A stretch of DNA of 42,349 nt, from assembly GCA_029212785.1 (NCBI GenBank), contig JARGOG010000015.1, positions 1-42,349 on the forward strand. Direction: 5' to 3'. The DNA is from Thalassobaculaceae bacterium (GTDB lineage Bacteria; Pseudomonadota; Alphaproteobacteria; Thalassobaculales; Thalassobaculaceae). The translations under genes were made by a program, and so were the position numbers. This document shows positions 15,626-24,741 of the stretch, piece after piece. The first letter of the stretch is position 1, and every line of letters begins with the position of its first letter. The notes beneath the pieces are model-generated. The model was not told where the DNA came from. It searched no databases and saw only the letters and a list, made by a program, of their open reading frames with translations.

Positions 15626-17563
15626 ATGAGCAAAGTTATCGGTATCGATCTCGGTACGACGAACTCGTGCGTTGCCGTCATGGACGGCTCCACTTCCAAG
15701 GTCATCGAAAACGCCGAAGGCGCGCGGACGACCCCCTCCATGGTCGCCTTCGCCGATGGCGGCGAGCGCCTGGTCGGCCAGGCCGCCAAGCGCCAGGCGG
15801 TGACCAACCCTGAAAAGACGCTGTTCGCGATCAAGCGCCTGCTTGGCCGCCGCGCGGACGACGCCGCGTCGAAGAAATTCAACGACCTCGTCCCCTACAA
15901 TGTTGTTGCCGGCGACAACGGCGATGCATGGGTCGAGATCGACGGCACCAAGTACAGCCCGGCGCAGATTTCCGCCATGATCCTCGGCAAGCTGAAAGAG
16001 GACGCGGAGTCCTATCTCGGCGAGACCGTGACCCAGGCGGTCATCACCGTCCCGGCCTATTTCAACGACGCCCAGCGTCAGGCGACCAAGGATGCCGGCA
16101 AGATCGCCGGCCTCGAGGTGCTGCGCATCATCAACGAGCCGACCGCCGCTTCGCTGGCCTACGGTCTCGACAAGAAGGCGACCGGCACGATCGCGGTGTA
16201 CGACCTTGGCGGCGGTACCTTCGACGTCTCGGTCCTGGAGATCGGCGACGGTGTGTTCGAGGTGAAGTCGACCAACGGCGACACATTCCTCGGCGGTGAG
16301 GATTTCGACCAGCGCCTGATCGACTATCTGGCGGACGAGTTCAAGAAGGAGAACGGGATCGACCTGCGCTCCGACCGTCTGGCGCTGCAGCGTCTCAAGG
16401 AAGCGGCCGAGAAAGCCAAGATCGAGCTCTCGTCGTCGCAGCAGACCGACGTCAACCTGCCGTTCATCACAGCCGATCAGTCCGGCCCGAAGCACCTGAA
16501 CGTCAAGGTCACCCGCGCCAAGCTCGAGGCTCTGGTCGAGGATCTGGTCGAGCGCACGATTGCCCCGTGCAAGGCGGCGCTGAAGGATGCCGGCCTGACG
16601 GCGGGCGAGATCGATGAGGTGATTCTGGTCGGCGGCATGACCCGCATGCCGAAAATCTTCGAGAAGGTGAAGGGCTTCTTCGGCAAGGAGCCGAACCGTG
16701 GCGTGAACCCGGACGAGGTCGTCGCGTCCGGTGCGGCGATCCAGGCCGGCGTGCTCAAGGGCGAGGTCAAGGACGTCCTGCTGCTCGACGTGACCCCGCT
16801 GTCGCTCGGTATTGAGACCCTGGGCGGTGTGTTCACCCGTCTGATCGACCGCAACACCACGATCCCGACGAAGAAGAGTCAGACCTTCTCGACCGCGGAG
16901 GACAATCAGACCGCGGTCACCATCCGGGTCTTCCAGGGCGAGCGCGAGATGGCGGCCGACAACAAGATGCTCGGCCAGTTCGACCTCGTCGGCATTCCGC
17001 CGGCACCGCGTGGTGTGCCGCAGGTCGAGGTCACGTTCGACATCGATGCCAACGGCATCGTCAACGTCTCGGCCAAGGACAAGGCGACCGGCAAGGAGCA
17101 GCAGATCCGCATCCAGGCCTCGGGCGGTCTGTCCGACGCCGATATCGATCAGATGATCAAGGACGCGGAGTCGAATGCCGCCGGCGACAAGAAGCGTCGC
17201 GAGTTGATCGAGGCGCGCAACCAGGCGGACAACGCCATCCACGCCACGGAGAAGACCCTCGCCGAGTTCGGCGACAAGGTTGATCCGACGGACAAGGCGG
17301 CGGTCGAGTCGGACCTTGCGGCGCTGAAGACCGCGATGGACGGCGAGGATGTCGAGGACATCCAGGCCAAGCTCCAGGCGCTGCAGCAGTCGTCGATGAA
17401 GCTCGGTGAGGCGATGTACAAGGCGCAGCAGGAGGCGGGTGCCGCCGAGGGCGGTGCCGAGGGCGGCTCCGAGGAGCAGGCCGGGTCCTCCGGCAGCGCC
17501 GATGACGTGGTTGACGCCGACTTCGAAGAGGTCGACGACCAGGATCGCAACAAGTCGGCCTGA
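15626..17563 (+). CDS. dnaK: Chaperone DnaK (Hsp70)
   Basis: A 645-residue Hsp70. The ATPase domain starts [18 protein letters not shown] and contains [20 protein letters not shown]-type phosphate-binding loops and [12 protein letters not shown]. The linker [15 protein letters not shown] leads to the substrate-binding domain, then the helical lid and an acidic tail ending in [12 protein letters not shown]. It works with DnaJ and GrpE in folding and in control of sigma-32. AGAGAGGAT precedes the ATG. It is transcribed from the heat-shock promoter at 15512-15542 and followed by dnaJ after 140 bases containing a hairpin. Confidence 0.99.
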   Translation: MSKVIGIDLGTTNSCVAVMDGSTSKVIENAEGARTTPSMVAFADGGERLVGQAAKRQAVTNPEKTLFAIKRLLGRRADDAASKKFNDLVPYNVVAGDNGDAWVEIDGTKYSPAQISAMILGKLKEDAESYLGETVTQAVITVPAYFNDAQRQATKDAGKIAGLEVLRIINEPTAASLAYGLDKKATGTIAVYDLGGGTFDVSVLEIGDGVFEVKSTNGDTFLGGEDFDQRLIDYLADEFKKENGIDLRSDRLALQRLKEAAEKAKIELSSSQQTDVNLPFITADQSGPKHLNVKVTRAKLEALVEDLVERTIAPCKAALKDAGLTAGEIDEVILVGGMTRMPKIFEKVKGFFGKEPNRGVNPDEVVASGAAIQAGVLKGEVKDVLLLDVTPLSLGIETLGGVFTRLIDRNTTIPTKKSQTFSTAEDNQTAVTIRVFQGEREMAADNKMLGQFDLVGIPPAPRGVPQVEVTFDIDANGIVNVSAKDKATGKEQQIRIQASGGLSDADIDQMIKDAESNAAGDKKRRELIEARNQADNAIHATEKTLAEFGDKVDPTDKAAVESDLAALKTAMDGEDVEDIQAKLQALQQSSMKLGEAMYKAQQEAGAAEGGAEGGSEEQAGSSGSADDVVDADFEEVDDQDRNKSA

Positions 17564-17585
17564 TCCAGACACGGCTAGTGCGCGT

Positions 17586-17622
17586 GGCCCGGCCCCTTCC
17601 CATCGTGGATCGGCGCCGGGCC
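17586..17622 (+). terminator. Stable hairpin in the dnaK-dnaJ spacer
   Basis: GGCCCGGC (17586-17593) and GCCGGGCC (17615-17622) form a perfect 8-bp stem with a 21-base loop, 23 bases after the dnaK stop. There is no T-run. It may attenuate read-through into dnaJ or protect the 3' end of dnaK mRNA, giving more DnaK than DnaJ. Confidence 0.45.
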
Positions 17623-17703
17623 GTGCGGCCTGTACGGACGGGGGCTTCACGGCGACACGTGCAGCGACGACACTTGCGGCGATACCGGGGGCGGTGACGA
17701 TCG

Positions 17704-18840
17704 ATGGCGAAGCGCGACTATTACGAGGTGTTGGGCGTTGACCGAAACGCCGACAAGGACACCCTCAAGAAGGCCTATCGCAAGTTTGCGATGCAGTTCC
17801 ATCCTGACCGCAATCAGGGGGACGACGAGGCAGAGCGCAAATTCAAGGAACTGAACGAGGCCTACGACGTCCTTAAGGACGACGAGAAGAAGGCCGCGTA
17901 TGATCGTTTCGGCCACGCAGCGTTCGAGGGAGGGGGGCCGCGACCGGGCGGCGCCGGCTTCGAGGGTTTCTCGGGCGGTTTCGCCGATATCTTCGAAGAG
18001 ATGTTCGGCGACTTCATGGGCGGCGGCGGCCGGCGCGGCGCAAGCCCGGGCCGCGGTTCCGACCTGCGATACAATATGACGGTGTCCCTGGAGGAAGCGT
18101 TCAACGGCAAGCAGGCCGAGATTCGCGTGCCGACCTCGGTCACCTGCGACCTCTGCGACGGCGCGGGTGCGGAGAAGGGGTCCAAGCCGATCGCCTGCCC
18201 GACCTGCGGTGGCCGGGGCAAGACCCGCACCCAGCAGGGTTTCTTCACGATCGAGCGCACCTGTGCTTCCTGTGGCGGCGTGGGCCAGGTGATCGAGAAC
18301 CCGTGCAGGGCCTGTCACGGCGCCGGACGTCAGCGCAAGGAGAAGACCCTGTCGGTGAACATCCCGGCCGGTGTCGAGGACGGAACCCGCATCCGCCTGC
18401 AGGGCGAGGGCGAGGCCGGCATGCGCGGCGCGCCGGCGGGCGACCTCTATCTGTTCCTGAACATCCAGCCGCACCCGATCTTCCAGCGAGAGAATGCCGA
18501 CATTTACTGCAGGGTTCCGCTGGAAATGGTGACCGCTGCGGTCGGCGGGGCGATCGAGGTCCCGACCATCGAGGGCAAGCGGGCCAAGGTCTCGGTGCCC
18601 GCCGGAACCCAGAGCGGGCGGCAGTTCCGCCTGCGGGGCAAGGGCATGTCTGTGCTGCGGTCCCCCGCGCGCGGCGACATGTATGTCGAAGTGGCGGTCG
18701 AGACCCCGGTCAACCTCACCGATCGGCAGCGCGAGCTGCTCGAGGAGTTCCAGAAGGCCAGCGGTGTCGAGAAGACCAGCCCGCAAAGCCACGGCTTCTT
18801 CGACAAGGTGAAGGAGCTTTGGGAGGACCTTCGCGAGTGA
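17704..18840 (+). CDS. dnaJ: Chaperone DnaJ (Hsp40)
   Basis: A 378-residue type I Hsp40 that delivers substrates to DnaK and stimulates its ATPase. The J domain (1-70) has the HPD motif in [14 protein letters not shown] Gly/Phe-rich linker follows. The zinc-binding region carries four repeats, [24 protein letters not shown] and CRACHGAG, ahead of the two C-terminal beta domains and dimerisation tail. The ATG at 17704 is preceded by GGGGGCGGTG. A strong hairpin follows the stop. Confidence 0.98.
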   Translation: MAKRDYYEVLGVDRNADKDTLKKAYRKFAMQFHPDRNQGDDEAERKFKELNEAYDVLKDDEKKAAYDRFGHAAFEGGGPRPGGAGFEGFSGGFADIFEEMFGDFMGGGGRRGASPGRGSDLRYNMTVSLEEAFNGKQAEIRVPTSVTCDLCDGAGAEKGSKPIACPTCGGRGKTRTQQGFFTIERTCASCGGVGQVIENPCRACHGAGRQRKEKTLSVNIPAGVEDGTRIRLQGEGEAGMRGAPAGDLYLFLNIQPHPIFQRENADIYCRVPLEMVTAAVGGAIEVPTIEGKRAKVSVPAGTQSGRQFRLRGKGMSVLRSPARGDMYVEVAVETPVNLTDRQRELLEEFQKASGVEKTSPQSHGFFDKVKELWEDLRE

Positions 18841-18844
18841 CAGG

Positions 18845-18890
18845 GGGGCACTACCTCTAGGAAAACCGCGGTTTTCATCGGTAGTGCCCC
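18845..18890. terminator. Long bidirectional stem between convergent dnaJ and padR
   Basis: GGGGCACTACC (18845-18855) and GGTAGTGCCCC (18880-18890) are perfect 11-base complements. Inside the loop sits a second perfect palindrome, AAAACCGCGGTTTT (18862-18875). The position between two convergent genes and the A and T runs suit termination in both directions. Confidence 0.7.
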
Positions 18891-18898
18891 GGCTTCAC

Positions 18899-19432
18899 CT
18901 AGCGGTTGTCGATCTTCTCCCGGTCGATCGCGGTGACCATGGCGCGGCCTTCACGTTCCATGAAGGCGATCGCGGCGCCGGTCATCGCCAGCGCATAGCG
19001 GATCGTGAATCGCTGACCCTCGGTCATGTCGGTGCTCGGCAGGCCGCGCAGACGGCGCTGTTCCCTGCGGAGTCCTGCGAGACGCTCGTCCACCACCCTG
19101 TGAACGTCGTCCATGTCGATCAGATGGGCGAAGAACATGGCGGTCATGAACGGCGAGCGGAGAATCTCCTCGCCCGAGGCGGCGGAAACCGATCCGACCA
19201 GGGATGCCCGGCCGATATCGGTCAGACGGAACACGCGTTTCTCCAGGGCGACGTCAACCGGTCCCACGACCTCGATTTCCCCCTTTGCTACCGCCTTGGC
19301 GAGGGCCGGATAGATGGCACCGAGGCTGGCATGGGCGAAGTGGCCGAACCAATCCTCGACGGCTTTGCGGATGCCATAGCCACTGGTCTCACCGAAGCTG
19401 AGAACGCCGAGGCAGAGGGTGCGCACGTCCAC
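18899..19432 (-). CDS. PadR-family transcriptional regulator
   Basis: A 177-residue regulator. The winged-helix PadR domain (about 1-85) begins LCLGVLSFGETSGYGIRKAV and includes SLGAIYPALAKAVAKGEIE and the wing EKRVFRLTDIGRASL. A C-terminal helical Vir_act_alpha_C-like region (about 95-177) mediates dimerisation. PadR proteins usually repress genes for phenolic stress or efflux and often themselves. The GTG start at 19432 is supported by GGAG seven bases upstream. The AT-rich spacer toward dapB holds a TATAAT (minus strand, bases 19468-19473) that may be its -10. Ligand and targets are unknown. Confidence 0.88.
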   Translation of the reverse strand: MDVRTLCLGVLSFGETSGYGIRKAVEDWFGHFAHASLGAIYPALAKAVAKGEIEVVGPVDVALEKRVFRLTDIGRASLVGSVSAASGEEILRSPFMTAMFFAHLIDMDDVHRVVDERLAGLRREQRRLRGLPSTDMTEGQRFTIRYALAMTGAAIAFMEREGRAMVTAIDREKIDNR

Positions 19433-19581
19433 CGATTCACTCCATTTAGCTTGAATAACGAACTGAAATTATATTTAACACCAAACAAATAAGAATGCGA
19501 TGGTCTCGATGGGCGACAAAGCCGACAATGCGGGACCAAGCCGTCGCCCGATCCGGCGCGGCGTTGAGGCGGGAGAAGACA

Positions 19582-20385
19582 ATGGCACTTGCAGTGGGCG
19601 TGTTCGGCAGTACGGGACGCATGGGACGGATGGTGGCGCGCGCGGTCACCGAGGCCGAGGGAATGACAGTCGCAACCGGGGCAGACCGACCCGGTAGTGC
19701 CGATCTTGGTGCCGATCTCGGCGTCCTCGCCGGCCTCGGAAGCCTGGGGGTCTCCGTGACCGACGATGTCGACGCGGTTCTGGGAGTCGACGTGGCAATC
19801 GACTTCACCTTGCCCGAGGCAACCCTCGCCCATGCCGCCCGGGCGGCGGCGCTGGGCACCGCGCTGGTGGTCGGAACGACGGGTCTCTCCAACGACCAGG
19901 AAGCCATGCTTGCCGAACACGCCAAATCCACCGCGATCGTCTATGCGCCGAACATGAGTCTGGGGGTCAACCTGCTCCTGGCCGTGGTCGAACAGGTCTC
20001 TGCCGCGCTGGACGAGGCCTGGGACATCGAAATCGTCGAGATGCACCACAACCGCAAGGTCGACGCACCCTCGGGGACCGCGATCGGACTTGGCCGGGCC
20101 GCCGCCAAGGGGCGCGGTCGGGCCTTCGACGATGTGGCCGTGCTATCGCGAGAAGGCCATACGGGTCCGCGGGAGGTGGGTCAGATCGGTTTCGCAACAT
20201 TAAGGGGCGGCGATGTGGTCGGCGATCATACCGTGATCTTCGCCGGGGCCGGTGAACGGGTCGAGATCGGCCATAAGGCGAGCGGCCGGGAGGTCTTCGC
20301 CGCCGGTGCGGTCCGGGCCGCGCGATGGGTGGCCGGTCGCGAGCCCGGTCTGTACACCATGCGGGACGTGCTCGGGATCAAATGA
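19582..20385 (+). CDS. dapB: 4-hydroxy-tetrahydrodipicolinate reductase
   Basis: A 267-residue NAD(P)H-dependent reductase of the diaminopimelate/lysine pathway, cytosolic. The Rossmann motif GVFGSTGRMGRM is at the N-terminus, the catalytic block EIVEMHHNRKVDAPSGTA holds the His pair and Lys, and the C-terminal AARWVAGREPGLYTMRDVLG is typical. The ATG at 19582 is chosen because GGGAGAAG precedes it; an upstream in-frame start at 19495 adds 29 residues without family match. Its stop is five bases from the convergent DUF2244 gene. Confidence 0.97.
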   Translation: MALAVGVFGSTGRMGRMVARAVTEAEGMTVATGADRPGSADLGADLGVLAGLGSLGVSVTDDVDAVLGVDVAIDFTLPEATLAHAARAAALGTALVVGTTGLSNDQEAMLAEHAKSTAIVYAPNMSLGVNLLLAVVEQVSAALDEAWDIEIVEMHHNRKVDAPSGTAIGLGRAAAKGRGRAFDDVAVLSREGHTGPREVGQIGFATLRGGDVVGDHTVIFAGAGERVEIGHKASGREVFAAGAVRAARWVAGREPGLYTMRDVLGIK

Positions 20386-20390
20386 TCCAG

Positions 20391-20918
20391 TCAGTTCGAT
20401 TCAGCAATAAAAAGGTGTGACGGCAAAGACGCCCGACGCAAGCCGTCGCGCAGCGCGTCCGCCAGACCGTCCTTCTCCGCCTGGCCAAGAAAGGCGCCGA
20501 TCTCCAAGCCGCGGCCATGGGAGCGTAGGGTGAGGCGGCTGGTGCGCGGCGGCCGGTCCTCCACATGCACCTTGAGCCAGGCCGCGGGGAGCACGTATCG
20601 CCGCTGCCGGCCGGCGGGATCCACTTTGATCACTTCCATCTCGCGCGCGGTCAGGCGCAGGGTCTCATAGGCGCGGGCAGCGCGGAAATTCAGCCGGAAT
20701 GCGGCGTAGACCAGGGCCACATCCACACCGAGGAATCCGACGATCGGCCAGGCGCCGGCGAGGAAAAAGGCGAAGCCGATGCTGAAGGACAACCCGGCAA
20801 CGGCGCCCATGAGGATCAGGAACCCGGTCGGCGACAGGGATCGATGCGGATACAGAACAAGATCGAGGAGCGGTTGCTCCGCCGGGTCGGACCCCGTCAT
20901 CGTCATCTGCTGCTCCAT
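20391..20918 (-). CDS. DUF2244 membrane protein
   Basis: A 175-residue inner-membrane protein of the DUF2244 family. Two adjacent hydrophobic segments at about residues 30-75 (GFLILMGAVAGLSFSIGFAF and WPIVGFLGVDVALVYAAF) are followed by a soluble beta-rich C-terminal part with LPAAWLKVHVEDR and TLRSHGRGLEIGAFL. Function is unknown, but the family often lies next to cytochrome oxidase or nth genes in alphaproteobacteria; here nth is divergent with a 97-base spacer. Confidence 0.87.
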   Translation of the reverse strand: MEQQMTMTGSDPAEQPLLDLVLYPHRSLSPTGFLILMGAVAGLSFSIGFAFFLAGAWPIVGFLGVDVALVYAAFRLNFRAARAYETLRLTAREMEVIKVDPAGRQRRYVLPAAWLKVHVEDRPPRTSRLTLRSHGRGLEIGAFLGQAEKDGLADALRDGLRRASLPSHLFIAESN

Positions 20919-21015
20919 GGCGACAGCATAGCGCCGGGGATCCGGGGCCGGTCAATCTGTCGAGAGGCCCGATTGCGGTGATTGCGGCACCCTGTCGCGG
21001 CGGCTAAACAGAGGC

Positions 21016-21666
21016 ATGGCGCGCGCGATGACCAAAGCCCAGATCGAGACCTTCTTCGCCACGCTTCGGGCCGACAACCCGGAGCCCCAGGGCGAACTCG
21101 ACTGGATTAATCCCTTCACCCTGCTGGTGGCCGTGGTTCTGTCGGCCCAGGCGACCGATATCGGCGTCAACAAGGCAACCCGGAACCTGTTCCCGATTGC
21201 CGACACGCCGCAGAAGATGCTGGCGCTGGGCGAGGCCGGGGTGAAGGAGCACATCAAGACCATCGGGCTCTTCAATGCCAAGGCGAAGAATGTCATCGCG
21301 CTCTGCCGGCAACTGATCGAGTTGCATGGCAGCGAGGTTCCGCGCGACCGCGACGCGCTGGAGGCGCTGCCCGGAGTTGGACGCAAGACCGCCAACGTGG
21401 TGCTGAATATCGCGTTCGGCGAGCCGACCATCGCCGTCGACACCCATCTGTTCCGGGTGGCGAACCGCACCGGGCTCGCCGCCGGTAAAACGCCGCTCGC
21501 GGTGGAGAAGGCGCTGCTGAAGAAGGTGCCGCCGACCTATCTGCGCCACGCCCACCACTGGCTGATCCTGCACGGGCGCTATATCTGCAAGGCACGCAAG
21601 CCCCGCTGTCCCGATTGCACGGTCCGTGCCGTGTGTAATTTCAAGGACAAGACGCCGGCGCCGTAA
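21016..21666 (+). CDS. nth: Endonuclease III (DNA glycosylase/AP lyase)
   Basis: A 216-residue base-excision repair enzyme that removes oxidised pyrimidines and cuts at abasic sites. The helix-hairpin-helix LPGVGRKTANVVL contains the catalytic Lys, and VDTHLFRVANRTGL the catalytic Asp. The C-terminal iron-sulfur loop has four cysteines spaced C-x6-C-x2-C-x5-C (CKARKPRCPDCTVRAVC). The length is normal. It is divergent from the DUF2244 gene. Confidence 0.97.
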   Translation: MARAMTKAQIETFFATLRADNPEPQGELDWINPFTLLVAVVLSAQATDIGVNKATRNLFPIADTPQKMLALGEAGVKEHIKTIGLFNAKAKNVIALCRQLIELHGSEVPRDRDALEALPGVGRKTANVVLNIAFGEPTIAVDTHLFRVANRTGLAAGKTPLAVEKALLKKVPPTYLRHAHHWLILHGRYICKARKPRCPDCTVRAVCNFKDKTPAP

Positions 21667-21693
21667 TGGCGAGATGCTGGCCCGTGAGACGGT

Positions 21694-22161
21694 TCAGCTT
21701 TCGGCTTCCGCGCCCCGGGTCTTCCACAGGTCGTCGAGACAAGCCTTCATCTCGGCGGCGCGCGGGCTGTGAATGTTGCGCGCCTCGGCATGCAGCAGGG
21801 CGAGACCCGCGTCCGTGTTGTACCAGAACAGGTCCACCACGCAGCCTCGGCCCGAGTATTGCCACACCGTGGCACCACCGTCCTGGCGCACGAAGGTCGG
21901 GGGGCCGATAAGCTGTTTCACGCCGGTCGGGTCCAGGGCCCGCAGCGAGGACTCGTCACTCAGCGCGACCGGCAGCGACCGCGACCTCACGACCCGCGTG
22001 GTGGCCGGGGGCACCGGCGCCGCGCCCCGGGCAATCGGCGCCGCGGGGGCATGGCTCGTCGCGGCGGCGGACGGTGCCGGCTGGGTCGTTGCGCACCCGG
22101 AAAGCAGCAGCATGGAAGTCAGGGCAAGGGCGCTCATTCCGCACCCGGCGACACGGTCCAT
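21694..22161 (-). CDS. Small predicted lipoprotein
   Basis: A 155-residue exported protein with lipobox LLLSGC (Cys at about residue 23), an Ala/Pro-rich linker to about residue 60, and a compact C-terminal domain with LIGPPTFVRQDGGATVWQYS, a Cys and an FWYN stretch. The layout recalls small outer-membrane-assembly lipoproteins of the SmpA/BamE type, but homology is not certain. It starts seven bases after the bactofilin stop, so the two form one transcription unit. An alternative ATG lies at 22137. Confidence 0.75.
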   Translation of the reverse strand: MDRVAGCGMSALALTSMLLLSGCATTQPAPSAAATSHAPAAPIARGAAPVPPATTRVVRSRSLPVALSDESSLRALDPTGVKQLIGPPTFVRQDGGATVWQYSGRGCVVDLFWYNTDAGLALLHAEARNIHSPRAAEMKACLDDLWKTRGAEAES

Positions 22162-22168
22162 TCGGGTG

Positions 22169-22855
22169 TCACTCTTCGGTCAGTGGGCCGACATCGCCCT
22201 TGATCACACCGCCGAGTTCGACTTCCAGCTTATGGAAGCGAACCTTGCCTTCGAGCACGCCCGTCGACTTGATCGAGAGGGTGCCGCGCACCGACAGCTC
22301 ACCCTCGAAGCGGCCGGCGATGATCGCCTCCTCTATGGTCACCTTGCCCTTGTACAGACCGGTATCCGTCACTTCGAGCGACTGGCTGTGTTCCAGCGTG
22401 GCCTGCACGGTGCCTTCGACGACGAGGGAATCGCAGGCGGTGATCTCGCCGGACAGCGAGATGTCCTTGCCCACGAGCAGGCGCTTGCTCTCCTCGTTGC
22501 CGCGGCCGATCGCCGGGCGGCGCGTCGGAGCACCCGGAATGTCGGCGGCGGAGCGCCGGGGAATCTCGGGCACGAAGCCCTGACCGGGGGTACGCGGAGG
22601 GGTCGAAGCGGACATGGCCGAACCTTTCGAGTCGGAGGCGGCGGACGAAGGGGAGGCGGTCAAACCATCCGGGCCGGAGGCACCGGACGCTGGCGACCCC
22701 GACACGCGATCCGCGTGTTCCGAGAGGCTGCCGATCGGGGAAATTTCCGCACCGGAGTCGACGCCGGACTCGGCACCGTGCGAGCCGCCCGCACCCGACG
22801 CCGGTCCGACACTGTCGTCTCGCGGCGTTTCAGATGCTCTGCGACGCCGGAACAT
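22169..22855 (-). CDS. Bactofilin (polymer-forming cytoskeletal protein)
   Basis: A 228-residue protein: a disordered Ser/Gly/Ala-rich N-terminal half to about residue 120, then a bactofilin (DUF583) beta-helix with repeats such as LLVGKDISLSGEI, CDSLVVEGTVQA, GLYKGKVTIEEA and GTLSIKSTGVLEGKV. Bactofilins polymerise without nucleotide and organise envelope synthesis, stalk or cell shape in alphaproteobacteria. The N-terminal tail is longer than usual. GAGGAG precedes the ATG. Grouped with the EI24-like gene upstream and the lipoprotein downstream. Confidence 0.92.
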   Translation of the reverse strand: MFRRRRASETPRDDSVGPASGAGGSHGAESGVDSGAEISPIGSLSEHADRVSGSPASGASGPDGLTASPSSAASDSKGSAMSASTPPRTPGQGFVPEIPRRSAADIPGAPTRRPAIGRGNEESKRLLVGKDISLSGEITACDSLVVEGTVQATLEHSQSLEVTDTGLYKGKVTIEEAIIAGRFEGELSVRGTLSIKSTGVLEGKVRFHKLEVELGGVIKGDVGPLTEE

Positions 22856-22905
22856 GGCTTATCTCCTCACTGAGCGCTGTCGGCTAAGCAATTGCCTCGC
22901 CGGTA

Positions 22906-23580
22906 TTATCGCGGAACGGTTCGACGTCGCAACCGTTCATGTTCGTGCACGGCAAAAGCGGTTGCCACGACGGGAGTTGTGAGATTCAGCACGGGGATCG
23001 TGGAAAGCGCCGCGATCAGGACGCCACCGACAAACAGAGCGCCCCGATTCGCGCGTCTGAACGTCTGCAGCGCCGTCCGGTTCATGGTGCGCTGGCCGAT
23101 CATCTCGGCATACTCGCGGCCGAGCAGGTACCCGTTCAGCCCGTAGAAGATGAGCAGGTTGAGGCCCGGCAGCAGCAGATACAGCGGCAGGACGAGAACG
23201 TTCAACCCGATGGTCACGAAGGCGAAGCGCAGACCGTCGCCCAGCACTTCCGAAAGCGGTATCGGACGGGGTGCGGGGGCGTCGGGATAATGCGTTGAAA
23301 CCACCGTATCGGCGACCCGGTCGGCGAACAGGCCGCTGACCAGCTGCACCGAGCCCGGGAAGAAGATCAGCGCCAGAACGAAGGTACCGATCGCGCCGAG
23401 CCAGACCAGCAGGTCGTCGAGCCATCCGGTCCCGGTCTGCGCCAGGGCGGACAGCACGAAACCGACGCCGGCGGCGATCGCGAGAATCAGGACCAGGCTG
23501 GCGCCGACCGCCATCAGCAGGACAGACCGCAGCCGGGGATCGCCGAGCTGGCCGAGGGTCAGGGAAATCGAAGTGAACAT
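22906..23580 (-). CDS. EI24/CysZ-like integral membrane protein
   Basis: About 225 residues with four or more hydrophobic stretches (VLLMAVGASLVLILAIAAGV, WLGAIGTFVLALIFFPGSV, LNVLVLPLYLLLPGLNLLIF, GALFVGGVLIAALSTIPVLN) and the EI24-family block NGYLLGREYAEMIGQRTM. CysZ members carry sulfate in gammaproteobacteria; the role of alphaproteobacterial relatives is not settled. The ATG at 23580 is preferred over a TTG at 23640. The next gene downstream is the bactofilin, 50 bases on. Confidence 0.85.
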   Translation of the reverse strand: MFTSISLTLGQLGDPRLRSVLLMAVGASLVLILAIAAGVGFVLSALAQTGTGWLDDLLVWLGAIGTFVLALIFFPGSVQLVSGLFADRVADTVVSTHYPDAPAPRPIPLSEVLGDGLRFAFVTIGLNVLVLPLYLLLPGLNLLIFYGLNGYLLGREYAEMIGQRTMNRTALQTFRRANRGALFVGGVLIAALSTIPVLNLTTPVVATAFAVHEHERLRRRTVPR

Positions 23581-23747
23581 ACCGGTCTCATAAATCGCAT
23601 CGCCCCGGCGCTTGAAACCACGAAGACGCGCCGCATTCAAGCCTGCAGCTCAGCCGTCGGTGCGGTAATGCGCCGGCAGGGTTGATCGCCAGCGCCATCC
23701 CACTAGTGTGCTGGCGAGGCCGTTTCCAAGAACTCCTGGAGATCTGA

Positions 23748-24737
23748 ATGACCAAGAGCCTGGATGTCGTCGCCATCGGCAACGCCATCGTCGATGTCAT
23801 CTCCCGTTGCGACGACGCCTTTCTGTCGGAGCAGAAGGTGGAGAAGGGCGCGATGACCCTGATCGACGCCGAGCGCTCGGAATCGCTATACGCCGCCATG
23901 GGCCCCGGCATCGAGAGTTCCGGCGGGTCGGCGGGGAACACCGCGGCCGGTCTGGCGGCGCTCGGCAGCCGGACCGGCTATGTCGGCAAGGTGCGCGATG
24001 ACGGGCTGGGACAAGTGTTCCGCCACGACATCACCGCCCAAGGTGTGCGCTTCGACACGCCGCCGGCGCAGGACGGGCCACCGACCGCGCGCTGCCTGGT
24101 TCTGGTGACGCCGGACGCCCAGCGGTCCATGAGCACCTTCCTGGGCGCCTGCGTGAACCTGAGCCCGGCCGATATCTCCGAGGAGCTGATCGCCGAGGCG
24201 CAGGTCATCTACCTCGAGGGCTATCTCTGGGATCCGCCCGAAGCGAAGAAGGCTTTCATCAAGGCCGCCGAGATCGCCCACCGAACCGGCGGCAAGGTGG
24301 CGCTGTCCCTGTCGGACTCGTTCTGCGTCGACCGTCACCGCGAGGATTTCAAGGAGCTGGTGAAGCACCATGTCGACATCCTCTTCGCCAACGAGGCGGA
24401 GGTCCTATCGCTATTCGAGACGGATTCGTTCGACGATGCGCTTCAGGCAGTTCGTTTCGAAGTCGAGACGGCGGCCCTGACCCGCAGTGAGAAGGGGGCG
24501 GTCGTCGTGCATCGCGACGAGGTTCATGTGCTGGATGCGGAGCCCGTCCTCCGCGTGGTCGATACCACCGGTGCCGGTGACCTCTATGCCGCCGGGTTCC
24601 TGCATGGTTACACGGCCGGCAAGGATGTTGCGACCTGCGGCCGAATGGGTGCGATCTGCGCGTCGGAGATTATCGGCCATGTCGGCGCCCGGCCCGAGGC
24701 CGACCTGAAGAAGCTGGTGGCCGAGACGCTCGGCTGA
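23748..24737 (+). CDS. PfkB-family carbohydrate kinase, adenosine-kinase-like
   Basis: A 329-residue ribokinase-fold enzyme. The N-terminal block DVVAIGNAIVDVISRCDD and the substrate region SSGGSAGNTAAGLAALG resemble adenosine kinases, and the C-terminal signature VDTTGAGDLYAAGFL holds the catalytic Asp and anion hole. It probably phosphorylates a nucleoside or sugar with ATP; adenosine is the best guess from the pattern, not shown. TGGAG lies before the ATG. Its stop is four bases from the convergent AmpG-like gene. Confidence 0.92.
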   Translation: MTKSLDVVAIGNAIVDVISRCDDAFLSEQKVEKGAMTLIDAERSESLYAAMGPGIESSGGSAGNTAAGLAALGSRTGYVGKVRDDGLGQVFRHDITAQGVRFDTPPAQDGPPTARCLVLVTPDAQRSMSTFLGACVNLSPADISEELIAEAQVIYLEGYLWDPPEAKKAFIKAAEIAHRTGGKVALSLSDSFCVDRHREDFKELVKHHVDILFANEAEVLSLFETDSFDDALQAVRFEVETAALTRSEKGAVVVHRDEVHVLDAEPVLRVVDTTGAGDLYAAGFLHGYTAGKDVATCGRMGAICASEIIGHVGARPEADLKKLVAETLG

Positions 24738-24741
24738 CCGT

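Noticed and set aside
15467-17650. A ~727-codon frame antisense to dnaK
   Set aside because: Antisense frame of a highly expressed GC-rich gene; the repetitive Leu/Arg/Asp translation has no family match, and dnaK is certain.
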